A DNA stretch of 5,825 nt from CAYLLN01 sp036496265 (GTDB taxonomy: Bacteria; Planctomycetota; Planctomycetia; Pirellulales; Pirellulaceae), in NCBI GenBank assembly GCA_036496265.1, contig DASXLL010000228.1, positions 1 to 5,825 on the forward strand. Direction: 5' to 3'. Every line of letters starts with the position of its first letter. Within the stretch, counting starts at the first letter, position 1. A model generated the notes under the pieces. It saw nothing but the letters and a program-made list of their open reading frames with translations, was not told where the DNA came from and ran no database searches. The translations under genes were made by a program, and so were the position numbers. Shown one piece after another: positions 1-5,825 of the stretch.

Positions 1-1
1 C

Positions 2-673
2 AAAGATGTGGTTTGGGTCGAGGAACCGGAATTCGGATTCTGGGAGGCGACGTTTTTGCCAGCGATCGCCGCTGGGTTGAAGACGACGTTCCGCCACTTC
101 ACGCAAAATAATCCGGTCACTGAGCAATATCCGGAAGTGAAGCCGGAGCTGCCGCTGCATTATCGGGGCGTGCATCGATTGAATCGTGACGAGCAGGGGC
201 GGGTGAAGTGCGTAGCGTGCATGTTGTGTGCGACTGCCTGCCCGGCCAATTGCATCGCGATTGAAGCCGCTCCCGCGCCGCCTGAATGGCCAGACCGCGA
301 CAAGTTTCCGGCGACGTTTGTGCTCGACGAGTTGCGCTGCATTTACTGCGGCATGTGTGAAGAAGCGTGTCCAGTCGACGCCATTGAATTGACCCACATC
401 TACGACATGACGGCCGAAACGCGCGACGCGATGCTCTTCGACCGTGAGAAGCTACTCAAAGTTTATGACGAAACGAAAGACAATCCGAAGGATCCGGTGC
501 GAACGCATCGCGGGCGACTGGGACCGGCCTCAGAGTTTGCGGCCCTGCCGACATTGGGGCCGGCAACATCCGTGGCACAACACGATCGTGCGGCCGACGC
601 ACCCACGTCGGGCGTAATCGGACCAGCGCCGCCCGATCGCTATTTCGAAGGCGAAGGCCGTACGGCCGACTAA
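2..673 (+). CDS. nuoI: NADH-quinone oxidoreductase subunit I (NuoI), 5'-partial
   Basis: NuoI is the 2x[4Fe-4S] ferredoxin-type subunit of complex I. It holds clusters N6a and N6b and passes electrons toward N2 and quinone at the base of the peripheral arm, on the cytoplasmic side. Counting from the GTG at 8, two perfect CxxCxxCxxxCP motifs are visible: C68, C71, C74, C78 and C111, C114, C117, C121. The amphipathic N-terminal region (about 8-30) fits membrane-surface docking. The frame stays open to the left edge (AAA GAT before GTG) and no ribosome binding site fits in the seven bases before GTG 8, so the true start is probably upstream; GTG 8 is the only start codon near the edge in this frame. 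Residues from about 158 to 221 form a Pro/Ala/Gly-rich tail beyond the usual end of the family (roughly 160-180 residues). Ends TAA, 11 nt before nuoJ. The family call is firm; only the N-terminus is uncertain. Confidence 0.96.
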   Translation, partial: KDVVWVEEPEFGFWEATFLPAIAAGLKTTFRHFTQNNPVTEQYPEVKPELPLHYRGVHRLNRDEQGRVKCVACMLCATACPANCIAIEAAPAPPEWPDRDKFPATFVLDELRCIYCGMCEEACPVDAIELTHIYDMTAETRDAMLFDREKLLKVYDETKDNPKDPVRTHRGRLGPASEFAALPTLGPATSVAQHDRAADAPTSGVIGPAPPDRYFEGEGRTAD

Positions 674-684
674 GTCGGAAACTG

Positions 685-1419
685 ATGAATTGGATTACTG
701 AAAACTGGTTGCTGGTTTTGGGGCTCGCACTAAGCGCGCTCGGCGTATGGTGGCTAATGCCACGAGCCGGAACGCGCTCCACTGTAGCTGGGCTTGTGCT
801 GGCACTGGTGGGAAGCGGAATGTGGGCTTCGACGCTACGTTTCGCCGCCGGCCCACTTACCGAGACGATCTTGTTTTGGCTGTTTGCCACGATCGCGCTC
901 GTGAGCGCCGTGCTAATGATTACGAACCGCAATCCCGTATATGCGGCGCTTTGGTTCGCGATGGTGACGCTAAGCACGTGTGGACTGTTCTTGTTGCAGT
1001 CGGCGCCGTTTTTGGCGGCGGCGACGATCATCGTGTATGCCGGAGCGATCGTGGTTACGTTTGTATTTGTGATGATGCTCGCCCAGCAGAGAGGGGCGAC
1101 GATTTACGACCAGCGCTCGCGGCAACCGCTGGTGGCCACGATTGCCGCGTTTGTGTTGTTGGGAGCGCTACTGGCGACGATTCACACATGGAGCGTGGCG
1201 CGCGCATCAGAGCAGTCGAGTTCGCAGCCGCAAGGCATTGCGACAGCCAATTTGCTCAGCCACCCGGCCGCAAACGAGCCAATCGGAACGTTGCACAGTC
1301 TGGGTCGGTCGCTATTCGGTGATTATTTGTTTGCCGTGGAACTGGCAGGCACGCTGCTTTTGATTGCGGCGATTGGGGCCATCGCAATGGCGCCGCGGAG
1401 AGCCGAGGGCAGGCTATGA
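685..1419 (+). CDS. nuoJ: NADH-quinone oxidoreductase subunit J (NuoJ), N-terminally extended
   Basis: NuoJ is the ND6-type membrane subunit of complex I, between the quinone site and the antiporter-like subunits. The diagnostic core begins near residue 59: TM helix with NPVYAALWF (83-91), the TM3 signature IIVYAGAIVVTFVFVMML (115-132; Tyr118 and the glycine of the pi-bulge region), a helix at about 149-166, and the last helix with YLFAVELAGTLLLIA (214-228). Between the last two helices lies a polar, Ser/Gln-rich loop (about 172-205). Before the core are two extra hydrophobic segments (about 8-25 and 34-50), giving 244 residues against 184 in E. coli. Position E55 of E. coli NuoJ is Thr114 here; as I recall, that position also varies in Thermus and mitochondria, so no defect is implied. 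The ATG at 685 follows nuoI by 11 nt with a weak GGAA (677-680) upstream. The TGA stop overlaps the nuoK start. Confidence 0.95.
   Translation: MNWITENWLLVLGLALSALGVWWLMPRAGTRSTVAGLVLALVGSGMWASTLRFAAGPLTETILFWLFATIALVSAVLMITNRNPVYAALWFAMVTLSTCGLFLLQSAPFLAAATIIVYAGAIVVTFVFVMMLAQQRGATIYDQRSRQPLVATIAAFVLLGALLATIHTWSVARASEQSSSQPQGIATANLLSHPAANEPIGTLHSLGRSLFGDYLFAVELAGTLLLIAAIGAIAMAPRRAEGRL
1405..1409 (+). promoter_or_regulatory. Ribosome binding site of nuoK
   Basis: GAGGG lies six bases before the nuoK ATG, inside the last codons of nuoJ. It is the clearest Shine-Dalgarno match in the window. Together with the ATGA stop/start overlap it fixes the nuoK start and suggests translational coupling between nuoJ and nuoK. 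Confidence 0.6.
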
Positions 1420-1907
1420 CCGGCGAAGTGGAACGATACTTGGCCGTCGGCGCGGCGCTCTTTGCTTTAGGCGCGCTCGGCTTTCTCACGCGCCGCAATC
1501 TGATCTTGATGATGCTTTCGGCAGAGCTGATGTTGCATGGCGTATCGCTAACGCTCGTGACATTCGGGCAAATGCATCACAGTTTGGAAGGCCAGGTGTT
1601 TACGGCTTTCATTCTCACCGTTGCGGCTTGTGAGGCCGGATTGGCGCTTTCGTTGATCTTGGCGCTCTACCAAAAGTCAAAATCTCTGGACATCGAGCTG
1701 TGGAGCGAATTACGTGAACCCGATCTGCCGCCGCCGATGGCCAGGGAAGACCGTGACGTGCCCGATGAACAACGGCCGGCCATTCGCTACCCGCATTTGA
1801 CGCCCGCCGGCATCCAGCCCGACGCGAGCGCGACGCATTCGCGACCTAGCGGCAATGGCGTCACTTCAGAGTCGCACACAAACGACCAGCCAACCATTCG
1901 TCATTAA
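1416..1907 (+). CDS. nuoK: NADH-quinone oxidoreductase subunit K (NuoK) with long hydrophilic C-terminal tail
   Basis: NuoK is the ND4L-type three-helix membrane subunit that links the E-channel to the antiporter-like subunits. Helices lie at about 8-25, 29-50 and 61-85. The conserved membrane glutamates are both present: Glu37 in SAELMLHG (E. coli E36) and Glu73 in AACEAGLAL (E. coli E72). The essential cytoplasmic loop-1 motif Arg-Arg-Asn is at 26-28. The core ends around residue 86, close to the usual length of about 100. The protein then runs on to 163 through KSLDIELW and LREPD into a Pro- and charge-rich, apparently disordered tail. Given the known topology (C-terminus cytoplasmic), the tail should sit on the side of the peripheral arm. 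The start overlaps the nuoJ stop as ATGA and has a good ribosome binding site. Ends TAA, six bases before nuoL. Confidence 0.95.
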   Translation: MTGEVERYLAVGAALFALGALGFLTRRNLILMMLSAELMLHGVSLTLVTFGQMHHSLEGQVFTAFILTVAACEAGLALSLILALYQKSKSLDIELWSELREPDLPPPMAREDRDVPDEQRPAIRYPHLTPAGIQPDASATHSRPSGNGVTSESHTNDQPTIRH

Positions 1908-1913
1908 CGTCGC

Positions 1914-3872
1914 ATGAGTGAATCGACACAACAAATCATTCTCTGGCTGATTCCAGGCACCCCGCTCACCGCGGCGATCGTGATTGCGCTTCTAGGCCCG
2001 AAGCTGCTCGGCGAGAAGAGCCACTGGCCGTGCTGGTTGGCGATTGCATTGTCGGCAATTTGCTCGCTGACTTTGTTGACGCAGCTGGTGCCGCAAGGAT
2101 TTGGCAGCCACATGCCGGCCATCGCGACTGGCTACGAGTGGATCAACATCGGCGGGATGAATGTCCACGTCGATCTGCAGGCAGACGCGATGACCGCGAT
2201 CATGCTCTCGATGGTTACGTGCGTAAGTTTGCTGGTGTCGGTATTCGCGGCTGGATACATGCACGGCGATGCGGGCTATGCGCGGTTTTTTGCCGAAGTG
2301 TCGCTGTTCGTGTTTTCGATGTGCATGCTGGTGTTGGCGGCGAACTTTTTGTTGATGTTCGTGTTTTGGGAGGGCGTGGGCCTCTGCAGCTATTTATTAG
2401 TCGGATTCTGGTTTCGCAAGCCAAGCGCAGCGGCTGCGGCCAAGAAGGCATTCGTCGTAAACCGAATCGGCGACTTCGGGTTTATCCTAGGCGTGCTTTT
2501 GATTTGGAAGACCTTTGGATCACTTAACTTTGCGGACGTGCTGGGTCGGCCCGATTTGCTGGCCTCGATTTCGCCAGATCGAATTACGCTGATTTGTTTG
2601 CTGCTGTTTCTGGGCGCGGTGGGAAAGTCGGCACAGTTTCCGTTGCACGTGTGGTTGCCCGACGCGATGGAGGGGCCGACGCCCGTCAGCGCTCTGATCC
2701 ATGCGGCGACCATGGTCACGGCCGGAGTGTACTTAGTCGCCCGCTGCACACCGCTGTTCATGCTGTCGCCGACTGCGCAAATGACTGTGTCTGGTATTGG
2801 CGCGATTACCGCGTTGCTTGCGGCTTTGATCGCACTTACGCAGAACGATTTAAAGCGGGTGCTTGCCTATTCGACCGTCAGCCAGCTCTCTTACATGTTC
2901 ATGGCGCTCGGCGCCGGCGCGGCGGGAACCGAAGTTGCCACGGCGGCAGTCACAGCCGGAATGTTTCACTTGTTCACGCACGCGTTTTTCAAAGCACTAT
3001 TATTCCTGGCTGCCGGTAGTGTGATGCACTCGATGGGCGACGTAATCGACATGCGACGTTTCGGCGGGTTGCGAAAGGCGCTTCCCGTTACCCACTGGAC
3101 ATTTCTGTGCGGCGCGGCGGCGCTAGCGGGCGTGCCACTTCTTTCGGGATTTTGGAGCAAAGACGATATTTTGGCGGTGCTGGCCGAGGCGGCGGGGGGC
3201 GACTCACCACATGCCGCGTTCTTTGCTGTTGTGCGGCTCGTCGGAACTGTGACCGCGCTGCTGACGGCTTTTTATACGTTTCGGGCGTACTTCATGACAT
3301 TTTGGGGCGAGGAGCGATTTCCCACAGAAGCTGGCCATCACCCGCATGACGCGCCACGTTTGATGGCGTGGCCGCTGCGAATTCTGGCTGTGTGCGCGGT
3401 GGGTATCGGTTTCGCGGTGGGGCCGACCCATCTGTTCGGCGACTATTTGCAACACGCACCCGGTCTGGCAGGCGTTGAACCGCATGTTTCGCACCTGCCT
3501 GTGATGCTGCTGAGCGCCGTCCTGGCGGCCGCCGGCATAGCGCTCGCCTGGTGGTTCTATGTTCAATCGCCCGAGATTCCCGAGCGGCTGGCGACTTCAC
3601 TCGATCCGATCTATGCGCTGACGCTCAACAAGTTTTATCTCGACGAAATTTATACCTGGATCGTCATTACGCCGCTCCGCGGGCTGGCGTGGTTGGCCTA
3701 CGCGATCGACCGCAACGTCATCGATCCTTTGGTCGACGGGATCGGAATGGCGCCGACGCGGCTGAGCTGGATTCCCGTGTCGTTGCAGAATGGCCTGGTA
3801 TCGTCGTACGCGCTCGTGATGCTCTCGGGAGTGATTGTGTGCGTGTTGGTAGCGCTCGGTTTTTTGTCGTGA
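1914..3872 (+). CDS. nuoL: NADH-quinone oxidoreductase subunit L (NuoL), distal proton-pumping subunit
   Basis: NuoL is the ND5-type, Mrp-antiporter-like subunit at the far end of the membrane arm; it translocates protons and carries the long lateral helix. At 652 residues it is slightly longer than E. coli NuoL (613). The pumping residues are visible: Glu153 in FWEGVGLCSYLLVGFW (E. coli E144), Asp187 in NRIGDFGF (D178), Lys238 in GAVGKSAQFPLHVWLPDA (K229), His263 after PTPVSAL, Lys360 in HLFTHAFFKALLF (K342 region), and Lys416-Asp417 in SGFWSKDDIL (K399-D400). A His-rich loop (HHPHDAP, 475-481) and the segment LDPIYALTLNKFYLDEIY (563-580) with the following amphipathic stretch to about 612 match the lateral helix; a final helix follows at 629-650. 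The start ATG comes six bases after nuoK with no recognisable Shine-Dalgarno, so translation probably depends on coupling. No frameshift or missing key residue was seen. Confidence 0.97.
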   Translation: MSESTQQIILWLIPGTPLTAAIVIALLGPKLLGEKSHWPCWLAIALSAICSLTLLTQLVPQGFGSHMPAIATGYEWINIGGMNVHVDLQADAMTAIMLSMVTCVSLLVSVFAAGYMHGDAGYARFFAEVSLFVFSMCMLVLAANFLLMFVFWEGVGLCSYLLVGFWFRKPSAAAAAKKAFVVNRIGDFGFILGVLLIWKTFGSLNFADVLGRPDLLASISPDRITLICLLLFLGAVGKSAQFPLHVWLPDAMEGPTPVSALIHAATMVTAGVYLVARCTPLFMLSPTAQMTVSGIGAITALLAALIALTQNDLKRVLAYSTVSQLSYMFMALGAGAAGTEVATAAVTAGMFHLFTHAFFKALLFLAAGSVMHSMGDVIDMRRFGGLRKALPVTHWTFLCGAAALAGVPLLSGFWSKDDILAVLAEAAGGDSPHAAFFAVVRLVGTVTALLTAFYTFRAYFMTFWGEERFPTEAGHHPHDAPRLMAWPLRILAVCAVGIGFAVGPTHLFGDYLQHAPGLAGVEPHVSHLPVMLLSAVLAAAGIALAWWFYVQSPEIPERLATSLDPIYALTLNKFYLDEIYTWIVITPLRGLAWLAYAIDRNVIDPLVDGIGMAPTRLSWIPVSLQNGLVSSYALVMLSGVIVCVLVALGFLS

Positions 3873-3923
3873 TAGCAAAGATTGCGGCCGGGCAATTGGC
3901 CGCGGATTTGACCGTGTAATCGC
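3873..3923 (+). other. nuoL-nuoM spacer with a small GC-rich inverted repeat
   Basis: This 51-base gap contains a perfect 6-bp inverted repeat, GCGGCC (3884-3889) and GGCCGC (3898-3903), around an 8-base loop. Two G-U pairs could extend the stem outward. No T-run follows, so it is not a standard intrinsic terminator, and the conserved operon order argues for read-through. It may be an RNA stability or translation element, or chance in a GC-rich stretch. No credible promoter was found: a TTGACC at 3908-3913 would put its -10 partner inside nuoM, at a poor match. Confidence 0.35.
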
Positions 3924-5561
3924 ATGAATGTTTTGCTGCTACTAATGTTGGCAATTCCTGGCGCCGCGGCCGGTCTGCTAATGGTGTTTCGAAATTCGAT
4001 GGTTGGCGGCACATCGCGCTGGATCGCGCTGGCGGCGGCATTGGCGACGCTGGTTGTTTCTTTGGGCCTCGTTCATGATTTCAGCTTGCTGCCCGCGCCG
4101 GCCGACACGGCCGCAGGAGCGGTCTCGTCGCCCGTCCAACCGCGATTTGAAGTCAGTTACCATTGGCTCACCGTTCACTCAATCGGTGGGGCAGGGGATG
4201 CCAGCAAAAGCATGCAGATGGAGTTTCACTTCGGACTGGATGGAATCAGTTTGGCCCTTGTGGTACTCACGACGCTGCTAACTGTGTCATGCGTGTTGAT
4301 TTCCTGGGAAGCGATTCGCGAGCGGGAGGCCGAATTTTACACGGCGCTCCTAGCGCTCGAGACAGGTCTGATCGGGGTGTTTTGCTCGTTCGATCTGGTG
4401 CTGTTTTATGTGGCATTCGAATTCACGCTGATCCCGCTATTTTTCATGGTCGGCGAATGGGGCGGCCCGCAGCGGCGATACGCGGCCGTCAAGTTTTTCC
4501 TGTACACGTTTGCCGGCAGTATGATCACGCTAGTGGGCGTAGTGGCGCTGGTGATGCATGTTTCGGCCGAGGGACTGCAGACACCCTGTTCGATCCCAGC
4601 GATCGCATCTTGGGTGCAGCAACATCCAATAAGCCCGCAGCTTCAAGCCGCATTGTTTCTGGCGATGTCGGCCGGATTCATGGTCAAGGTGCCTGTGATT
4701 CCATTCCATACCTGGTTGCCGCTGGCGCATACCGAAGCGCCGACGGCGGGCAGCGTGCTTCTGGCCGGCGTTTTGTTGAAGTTGGGGACGTATGGCTTCC
4801 TGCGATTGTGCTTGCCGCTATTCCCCGCGGCATGTCAAACGGTGGGTTTGCCGGTGATCGGCGCGCTCGCGGTGGGTGGGATCATCTATGGCTCGCTCTG
4901 CGCGCTGGCGCAGACGGACGTCAAGAAGCTCGTGGCCTATAGCAGCGTGGCCCATCTCGGTTTTTGCGTCCTGGGATTGTTTGCGCTCAATTCGGCAGGC
5001 ATTGCAGGCGGCGTGATGCAAATGATTAATCACGGGCTGTCGACCGGTGGATTGTTCTTACTGGTCGGCATGATTTATGAGCGATATCACACGCGGCAAG
5101 TCGCCGAACTGCACGGGCTGGCATCGCGGCTGCCGATCCTTGCGTGTGCGATGGTCTTCGTCTCGATGGCAAGCATTGGGCTGCCAGGGCTCAATGGTTT
5201 TGTCGGCGAGATCTTGTCGCTTGGGGGAATGTTCGAGCGGCACCCGCTGTACGCAGTGATCGCGACGGCGGGCTTGGTGCTGGGCGCATGGTATTTGTTG
5301 TCGATGCTGCAGACCGTGTTCTTCGGGCCGTTTGTGGAGCCGCCGCATGGCGAGTCTCATGTTACCGATATGAATTTGCGCGAGGCGCTGGCGCTCGCGC
5401 CGATTTGTGTCCTCTGTTTGTGGATCGGCGTGAAGCCGCAACCGCTTTTAGATGCAATCAAGCCGGACGTCGATCGCGTGGCAGCACTGTACGCGCACGA
5501 TGGCGGCGAATGGGCCGCGCGACCGCCGCTTACGAAGCAAGTCAACTTGGCAAAGGAATAA
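3924..5561 (+). CDS. nuoM: NADH-quinone oxidoreductase subunit M (NuoM), proton-pumping subunit
   Basis: NuoM is the ND4-type, Mrp-antiporter-like subunit, central of the three pumping subunits. At 545 residues it is somewhat longer than E. coli NuoM (509). Key residues are present: Glu166 in FYVAFEFTLIPLFF (E. coli E144), Lys255 in GFMVKVPVIPFHTWLP (K234), Lys286 in AGVLLKLGTYGF (K265), His370 in MQMINHGLSTGG, and Glu429 in GLPGLNGFVGEI (E407). The WLPLAH motif (264-269) has Leu where E. coli has Asp, a position that varies in the family. The loop after the first helices (about 52-101) is long and Ala/Pro/Ser-rich. The start at 3924 is set by an in-frame TGA at 3909-3911 with no start codon between. 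No Shine-Dalgarno is visible; the context TCGCATGA is the same as at nuoL. The C-terminus is short and charged and ends TAA, 81 bases before nuoN. Confidence 0.97.
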   Translation: MNVLLLLMLAIPGAAAGLLMVFRNSMVGGTSRWIALAAALATLVVSLGLVHDFSLLPAPADTAAGAVSSPVQPRFEVSYHWLTVHSIGGAGDASKSMQMEFHFGLDGISLALVVLTTLLTVSCVLISWEAIREREAEFYTALLALETGLIGVFCSFDLVLFYVAFEFTLIPLFFMVGEWGGPQRRYAAVKFFLYTFAGSMITLVGVVALVMHVSAEGLQTPCSIPAIASWVQQHPISPQLQAALFLAMSAGFMVKVPVIPFHTWLPLAHTEAPTAGSVLLAGVLLKLGTYGFLRLCLPLFPAACQTVGLPVIGALAVGGIIYGSLCALAQTDVKKLVAYSSVAHLGFCVLGLFALNSAGIAGGVMQMINHGLSTGGLFLLVGMIYERYHTRQVAELHGLASRLPILACAMVFVSMASIGLPGLNGFVGEILSLGGMFERHPLYAVIATAGLVLGAWYLLSMLQTVFFGPFVEPPHGESHVTDMNLREALALAPICVLCLWIGVKPQPLLDAIKPDVDRVAALYAHDGGEWAARPPLTKQVNLAKE

Positions 5562-5642
5562 ATGGATTGGGAAATTCGGCCTGGGGTTCCCTAAGCTTCG
5601 CCCTCAGCCACGCGATGAAACGCTGCCGATGGAAAGTTTGTC
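5562..5642 (+). other. nuoM-nuoN spacer with a 10-codon ORF
   Basis: This is the longest gap in the window, 81 bases. An ATG directly abuts the nuoM stop (TAAATG) and opens a 10-codon frame, MDWEIRPGVP, ending TAA at 5592-5594; an AAGGA (5553-5557) precedes it. The frame is the same as nuoN but is closed before it (TAA at 5592, TGA at 5616), so it is not an N-terminal extension of nuoN. GGGAA (5569-5573) and TTCCC (5587-5591) could pair as a weak 5-bp stem. Nothing shows that the short frame is translated; it could equally be decayed or chance sequence. Confidence 0.3.
5631..5636 (+). promoter_or_regulatory. Probable ribosome binding site of nuoN
   Basis: GGAAAG lies six bases before the nuoN ATG at 5643. 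It is a partial Shine-Dalgarno match at good spacing and supports this start over other nearby ATGs (5615 and 5629), whose frames end after 17 and 5 codons respectively. Confidence 0.45.
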
Positions 5643-5825
5643 ATGAATGCCGCGATCGAACAACTTAATCACGCCGCCTCGCTGATCGCGCCGGAGATTG
5701 TGCTCCTGGCGGCCGTCTGCGTGATGTTCTTGATCGGGCCATTCTTGGTGACCGATACGGGCCGGGCCACCGCCGGATTGCGTCACCGCTGGGGCGGCTT
5801 GGCGCTCGTGGCTTTGGGAACGGCT
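5643..5825 (+). CDS. nuoN: NADH-quinone oxidoreductase subunit N (NuoN), 3'-partial
   Basis: NuoN is the ND2-type, third antiporter-like proton-pumping subunit, closest to NuoK. Only the first 61 codons are in the window, starting MNAAIEQLNHAASL. The segment LIAPEIVLLAAVCVMFLIG (14-32) is the typical NuoN first helix with its Pro-Glu motif, followed by a basic loop (TGRATAGLRHRW, 39-50) and the start of a second helix (51 onward). The catalytic glutamate and lysines would lie beyond the right edge and cannot be checked. The identification rests on this N-terminal pattern plus the conserved position after nuoM. The frame is open to the edge without a stop. A GGAAAG six bases upstream supports the start. 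Confidence 0.9.
   Translation, partial: MNAAIEQLNHAASLIAPEIVLLAAVCVMFLIGPFLVTDTGRATAGLRHRWGGLALVALGTA

Noticed and set aside
456..1031. 191-codon open frame on the minus strand across nuoI and nuoJ
   Set aside because: It lies antisense to two clearly conserved genes, spans their junction, and its translation shows no recognisable domain. Long antisense frames are common opposite GC-rich coding sequence.
841..1090. Loss of the E. coli Glu55 equivalent in NuoJ (Thr114)
   Set aside because: From memory, Thermus has Gln and human ND6 a hydrophobic residue at this position, so the change does not indicate a defective or unusual complex.
747..1322. 191-codon + strand frame inside nuoJ
   Set aside because: It is embedded in nuoJ, whose membrane helices and signature motifs are conserved; the alternate product is hydrophilic and unrecognisable.
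3908..3913. TTGACC as a possible -35 box for an internal nuoM promoter
   Set aside because: At usual spacing the -10 position falls within nuoM coding sequence with no TATAAT-like match.
4163..4942. 259-codon + strand frame inside nuoM
   Set aside because: It overlaps nuoM in another frame, and nuoM has conserved motifs throughout. The alternate translation is rich in Arg, Gly and Ala, typical of a shadow frame.
5615..5668. 17-codon frame MKRCRWKVCHECRDRTT with a CxxC pair before and across the nuoN start
   Set aside because: It is very short, overlaps nuoN in another frame, and the Cys pair is most likely chance.
1..5825. Search for mobile elements, CRISPR repeats, tRNA genes or a defence or biosynthetic cassette
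   Set aside because: The whole window is accounted for by six contiguous complex I genes; no repeats, transposase motifs, tRNA-like folds or unrelated genes were seen on either strand.

Overview
The window is an internal-to-distal piece of a nuo operon, the genes for bacterial respiratory complex I (proton-pumping NADH:quinone oxidoreductase, NDH-1). Six genes lie head to tail on the + strand in the canonical order nuoI-nuoJ-nuoK-nuoL-nuoM-nuoN. The frame of nuoI is open to the left edge, so its N-terminus probably lies outside. nuoN starts at 5643 and is cut off by the right edge after 61 codons. No tRNA, rRNA, mobile element, CRISPR array or terminator was seen, and the minus strand holds only shadow ORFs.

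Layout: nuoI (2-673) encodes the two-cluster ferredoxin-like subunit that carries electrons at the foot of the peripheral arm. nuoJ (685-1419) and nuoK (1416-1907, overlapping nuoJ by ATGA) encode small membrane subunits next to the quinone and E-channel region. nuoL (1914-3872), nuoM (3924-5561) and nuoN (5643 onward) encode the three antiporter-like proton-pumping subunits. Spacing is tight up to nuoL (11 nt gap, 4 nt overlap, 6 nt gap) and looser afterwards (51 and 81 nt). The conserved charged residues needed for pumping are present in NuoK, NuoL and NuoM, so the complex looks functional.

The organism is a moderately GC-rich bacterium using the standard code. From memory of family sequences, the style of NuoI (VHRLNRDEQGRVKCVACMLC), of NuoJ (about 60 extra N-terminal residues, and Thr before IIVYAGAI) and of NuoK (a KSLDIELW...LREPD tail after TM3) resembles Planctomycetes, perhaps Pirellulales. 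This is an inference made without a database search.

I found no novel system. The points worth a second look are lineage-type elaborations on a conserved machine: a two-helix N-terminal extension on NuoJ, hydrophilic tails on NuoI and NuoK, two genes whose start sites lack a Shine-Dalgarno sequence but share the same start context, and two spacers that may hold weak RNA structure or a very short ORF.
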